This document shows, piece after piece, positions 6,538-8,219 of a DNA stretch of 8,219 nt. Made by a program: the position numbers and the translations under genes. The stretch is from an uncultured Sphingobium sp. (GTDB lineage: Bacteria; Pseudomonadota; Alphaproteobacteria; Sphingomonadales; Sphingomonadaceae). Numbering within the stretch: the stretch's first letter is position 1; every line of letters begins with the position of its first letter. The DNA is taken from NCBI GenBank assembly GCA_913773715.1, contig CAJYHD010000502.1:1-8219 (forward strand), given 5' to 3'. Below the pieces are notes generated by a model. That model ran no database searches and was not told the DNA's origin. It saw only the letters and a list, made by a program, of their open reading frames with translations.

Positions 6538-7221
6538 ATGACGGATTTCCCCTTCGACATCGTTGGCTTCGACCTTGACGGAACGCTGATCGACACCAGC
6601 GGAGACCTGGCTGCGGCAGTCAACCATGCGATCGGCACCATCGGTCGCCCCCCCTTCCCCGCAGATGCGATCCGCCCCTTCGTCGGCAGAGGCGCGAAGG
6701 TCATGCTGCAACAGGCACTCGATGCGTCGGGCGGGTATGATGACGACATGCTGGGGCGGACGCTACCGGTGCTGCTCGACTGTTATGAGCAGAATCTCGC
6801 CGTCCATTCGGTCCCCTATCCCGGCTGCGTCGCGATGCTCGATGCGCTTGCCGCGCGCGGGGTGAAGCTCGCCATCTGCACGAACAAGGTGGAACGCTTC
6901 ACCATCCCGCTGATGCAGCAACTCGGCTTGTCTGATCGGTTTGCAGCGATCATCGGCGGCGACACGGTCGGCATATCCAAGCCAGACCCGGCCCCGATCC
7001 ACGAGATGATTGCCCGCTCCGGTGGTGGACGGAGCATCTTTCTAGGCGACACGATCAACGACATCGCAGGCGCGCGCAATGCGGGCATCCCGAACATTGC
7101 GGTATCGTTCGGCTTTCTCGATGGGCCGGTCGAGGCGTTGGAAGCCGATGCGGTCATCGACCATTTCGATGAGCTGGTGCCGTTGCTAGAGCGGTGGAAC
7201 GAGCGAGCCGCCCACACCTGA
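6538..7221 (+). CDS. gph: Phosphoglycolate phosphatase, HAD family
   Basis: A 227-residue cytoplasmic HAD hydrolase that matches Gph, which removes phosphate from 2-phosphoglycolate, for example the product of 3'-phosphoglycolate DNA-end repair. Motif I is DLDGTLIDT (12-20), with nucleophile Asp12 and general acid Asp14. Motif II is TNK (115-117). Motif III is the Lys of SKPDP (Lys148). Motif IV is GDTINDI (170-176), with Asp171 and Asp175. The region between motifs I and II holds the helical C1 cap (FVGRGAKVMLQQAL), as in Gph/PGP. The ATG at 6538 places motif I at the usual distance from the N-terminus. The frame is open upstream to 6436, but the 34 extra residues do not resemble the family and would overlap the glmU start. 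GGAG lies only 2 nt before the ATG, a poorly spaced ribosome site. Substrate specificity within the HAD family is less certain than the fold. Confidence 0.88.
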   Translation: MTDFPFDIVGFDLDGTLIDTSGDLAAAVNHAIGTIGRPPFPADAIRPFVGRGAKVMLQQALDASGGYDDDMLGRTLPVLLDCYEQNLAVHSVPYPGCVAMLDALAARGVKLAICTNKVERFTIPLMQQLGLSDRFAAIIGGDTVGISKPDPAPIHEMIARSGGGRSIFLGDTINDIAGARNAGIPNIAVSFGFLDGPVEALEADAVIDHFDELVPLLERWNERAAHT

Positions 7222-7392
7222 CCGAATTGCGATCGAATGAACCGGAACGGACGATATTCGTCTAGTCAGGCATCGGCCACTTCCGCGTGCGAGGCTTTTG
7301 TTAATCATGCTGCGGTAGCAGCTTGCCGTGAATGCAGCGGCCTGTAAGGCCGCCAGCCGACTTCTAGCGACATTGGGGGATGTCACCGTAAA
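7222..7392 (+). other. Hairpin-rich gap between gph and the GGDEF gene
   Basis: 171 bp with no coding frame I can support. It contains these inverted repeats: GACGA-TAT-TCGTC (7250-7262), GCTGC-GGTA-GCAGC (7309-7322) and GCGGCC-TGTAA-GGCCGC (7337-7353). A weak GCC...GGC arm pair (7276-7295) is followed by TTTTGTT (7296-7302) and is the only terminator-like end for gph, at low confidence. GGGGGA at 7375-7380 may be the ribosome site of the downstream gene, 12 nt before its ATG. No clear promoter was identified. Confidence 0.4.
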
Positions 7393-8219
7393 ATGGGAGA
7401 GAATTTCGCATTTTTCCTGCCGATCATGATGGCGAGCTTCGGCGTCGCATTTCTGATCATATGGGGATGGGGCGCACGAGCGGCAGGCTGGTGGAGCGGC
7501 GCATTTTTCTGCGTGGCAGGCGGCTTCGCCGTGCCGGTGGGATTTGCCGCGCTGCCCACCGACCTGTGGGGCATCGCCGCCGACCTGCTGTTTGCTAGCG
7601 GCTTCCTGCTGTTCAGCCAGGCGCTGCTGGATCGCTGGCGGCCAGACTGGATGTTCGGGCTGCGGATCGGCATTTGGGGTGCATCGGTGTGGCTGTGCGG
7701 CTTTGCCAACCTGACCGGCAACGTCCCGCTGGAGCTGGCATCGTCGGACTTCGGCTGCTTCCTTCTTATTTCCCTACCACTGATCGTGGCGCGGGAGCGG
7801 TTGCACGGCTGGCCGGACCGGGCGCTCTACGCAGCCGTTATATTGGTGTCGCTCGACAATCTGCTGCGGGGGGCAAGTGTGTCATGGACGTTGCCGAGCG
7901 GCGTCCCCTTTCGCGACAGCGACTATGTCTTCCTGATGCAAGCGCTCGCCTGCATGTTTGGGCTGTTTCTCGCTCTGTCGGGCCTGGCCGCGACGATGAC
8001 AGACGTGCTGACGCGCTACCGTAACGAGGCGCTGATCGATCCACTGTCGGGCCTGCTCAACCGGCGCGGGTTCGACGAGGCAGCGGCGCGGCACGTGCGC
8101 AGCGGTGGGAGCCTGATCGCCTGCGACATCGACCATTTCAAACGGGTCAACGATCGGCACGGCCATGGCGCAGGTGATCGCGTCATCGTCATACTAGCCG
8201 AACAGCTGCGAAACGCTGC
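7393..8219 (+). CDS. Membrane-bound GGDEF protein, probable diguanylate cyclase (runs off the right edge)
   Basis: 275 codons are visible from the ATG at 7393, and the frame is open at the window end. Residues 1-200 are strongly hydrophobic, with about seven predicted membrane helices (near 5-24, 34-54, 58-79, 88-107, 117-133, 143-160 and 178-200), and form an integral-membrane sensor of no family I can name. The GGDEF domain begins near residue 212 with LIDPLSGLLNRRGFDE (the usual DxLTGLxNRR entry) and continues with ACDIDHFKRVNDRHGHGAGD (243-262), which includes the metal-binding Asp245 and the substrate-contacting Asn253-Asp254. The GG[DE]EF signature loop and any EAL domain lie beyond the edge. 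Activity (c-di-GMP synthesis at the inner membrane) is therefore likely but not proven here. GGGGGA lies 12 nt upstream of the ATG. It follows gph in the same direction after 171 bp, so it probably has a separate promoter. Confidence 0.85.
   Translation, partial: MGENFAFFLPIMMASFGVAFLIIWGWGARAAGWWSGAFFCVAGGFAVPVGFAALPTDLWGIAADLLFASGFLLFSQALLDRWRPDWMFGLRIGIWGASVWLCGFANLTGNVPLELASSDFGCFLLISLPLIVARERLHGWPDRALYAAVILVSLDNLLRGASVSWTLPSGVPFRDSDYVFLMQALACMFGLFLALSGLAATMTDVLTRYRNEALIDPLSGLLNRRGFDEAAARHVRSGGSLIACDIDHFKRVNDRHGHGAGDRVIVILAEQLRNA

Overview
The window looks like chromosomal DNA of an alphaproteobacterium, most likely a sphingomonad (Sphingomonas/Sphingobium type). This rests on the high G+C, the protein sequences, the use of GTG and TTG starts, and the compact grouping of gph, glmU and glmS. 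The placement is from recognition of protein families; no search was run. I see no mobile elements, tRNA or rRNA genes, or CRISPR. The content is mostly housekeeping genes plus envelope and signalling genes, and both window edges cut through a gene.

Layout. Positions 1-796 (minus) hold the N-terminal 265 codons of an OprO/OprP-type outer-membrane porin that runs off the left edge. The gap behind it (797-893) carries five 7-bp elements on an exact 11-bp spacing that read like tandem PHO boxes, which fits a phosphate-starvation porin. Positions 894-1130 (minus) encode a small acidic protein of unknown function. Positions 1271-2209 (minus) encode a secreted right-handed beta-helix protein.

Positions 2286-6445 (minus) form an amino-sugar block. 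glmU (bifunctional GlcNAc-1-P uridyltransferase / GlcN-1-P acetyltransferase) is followed, with a 4-bp TTGA overlap, by a membrane-anchored calcineurin-like metallophosphoesterase, and then by glmS. GlmS makes GlcN-6-P from Fru-6-P and glutamine, and GlmU makes UDP-GlcNAc from GlcN-1-P. GlmM, the mutase between them, is not in the window. The phosphoesterase lies between the first and last enzymes of the UDP-GlcNAc route.

gph (6538-7221, plus; phosphoglycolate phosphatase of the HAD family) is divergent from glmU across a 92-bp gap that contains a strong imperfect inverted repeat. After a hairpin-rich 171-bp gap, positions 7393-8219 (plus) hold the start of a membrane-bound GGDEF protein, a probable diguanylate cyclase. 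Its catalytic GGDEF signature lies beyond the right edge.

No gene-free stretch exceeds 300 bases. Several very long open frames lie antisense to glmS, glmU and the beta-helix gene (one of 1096 codons). They are treated as codon-bias shadows.
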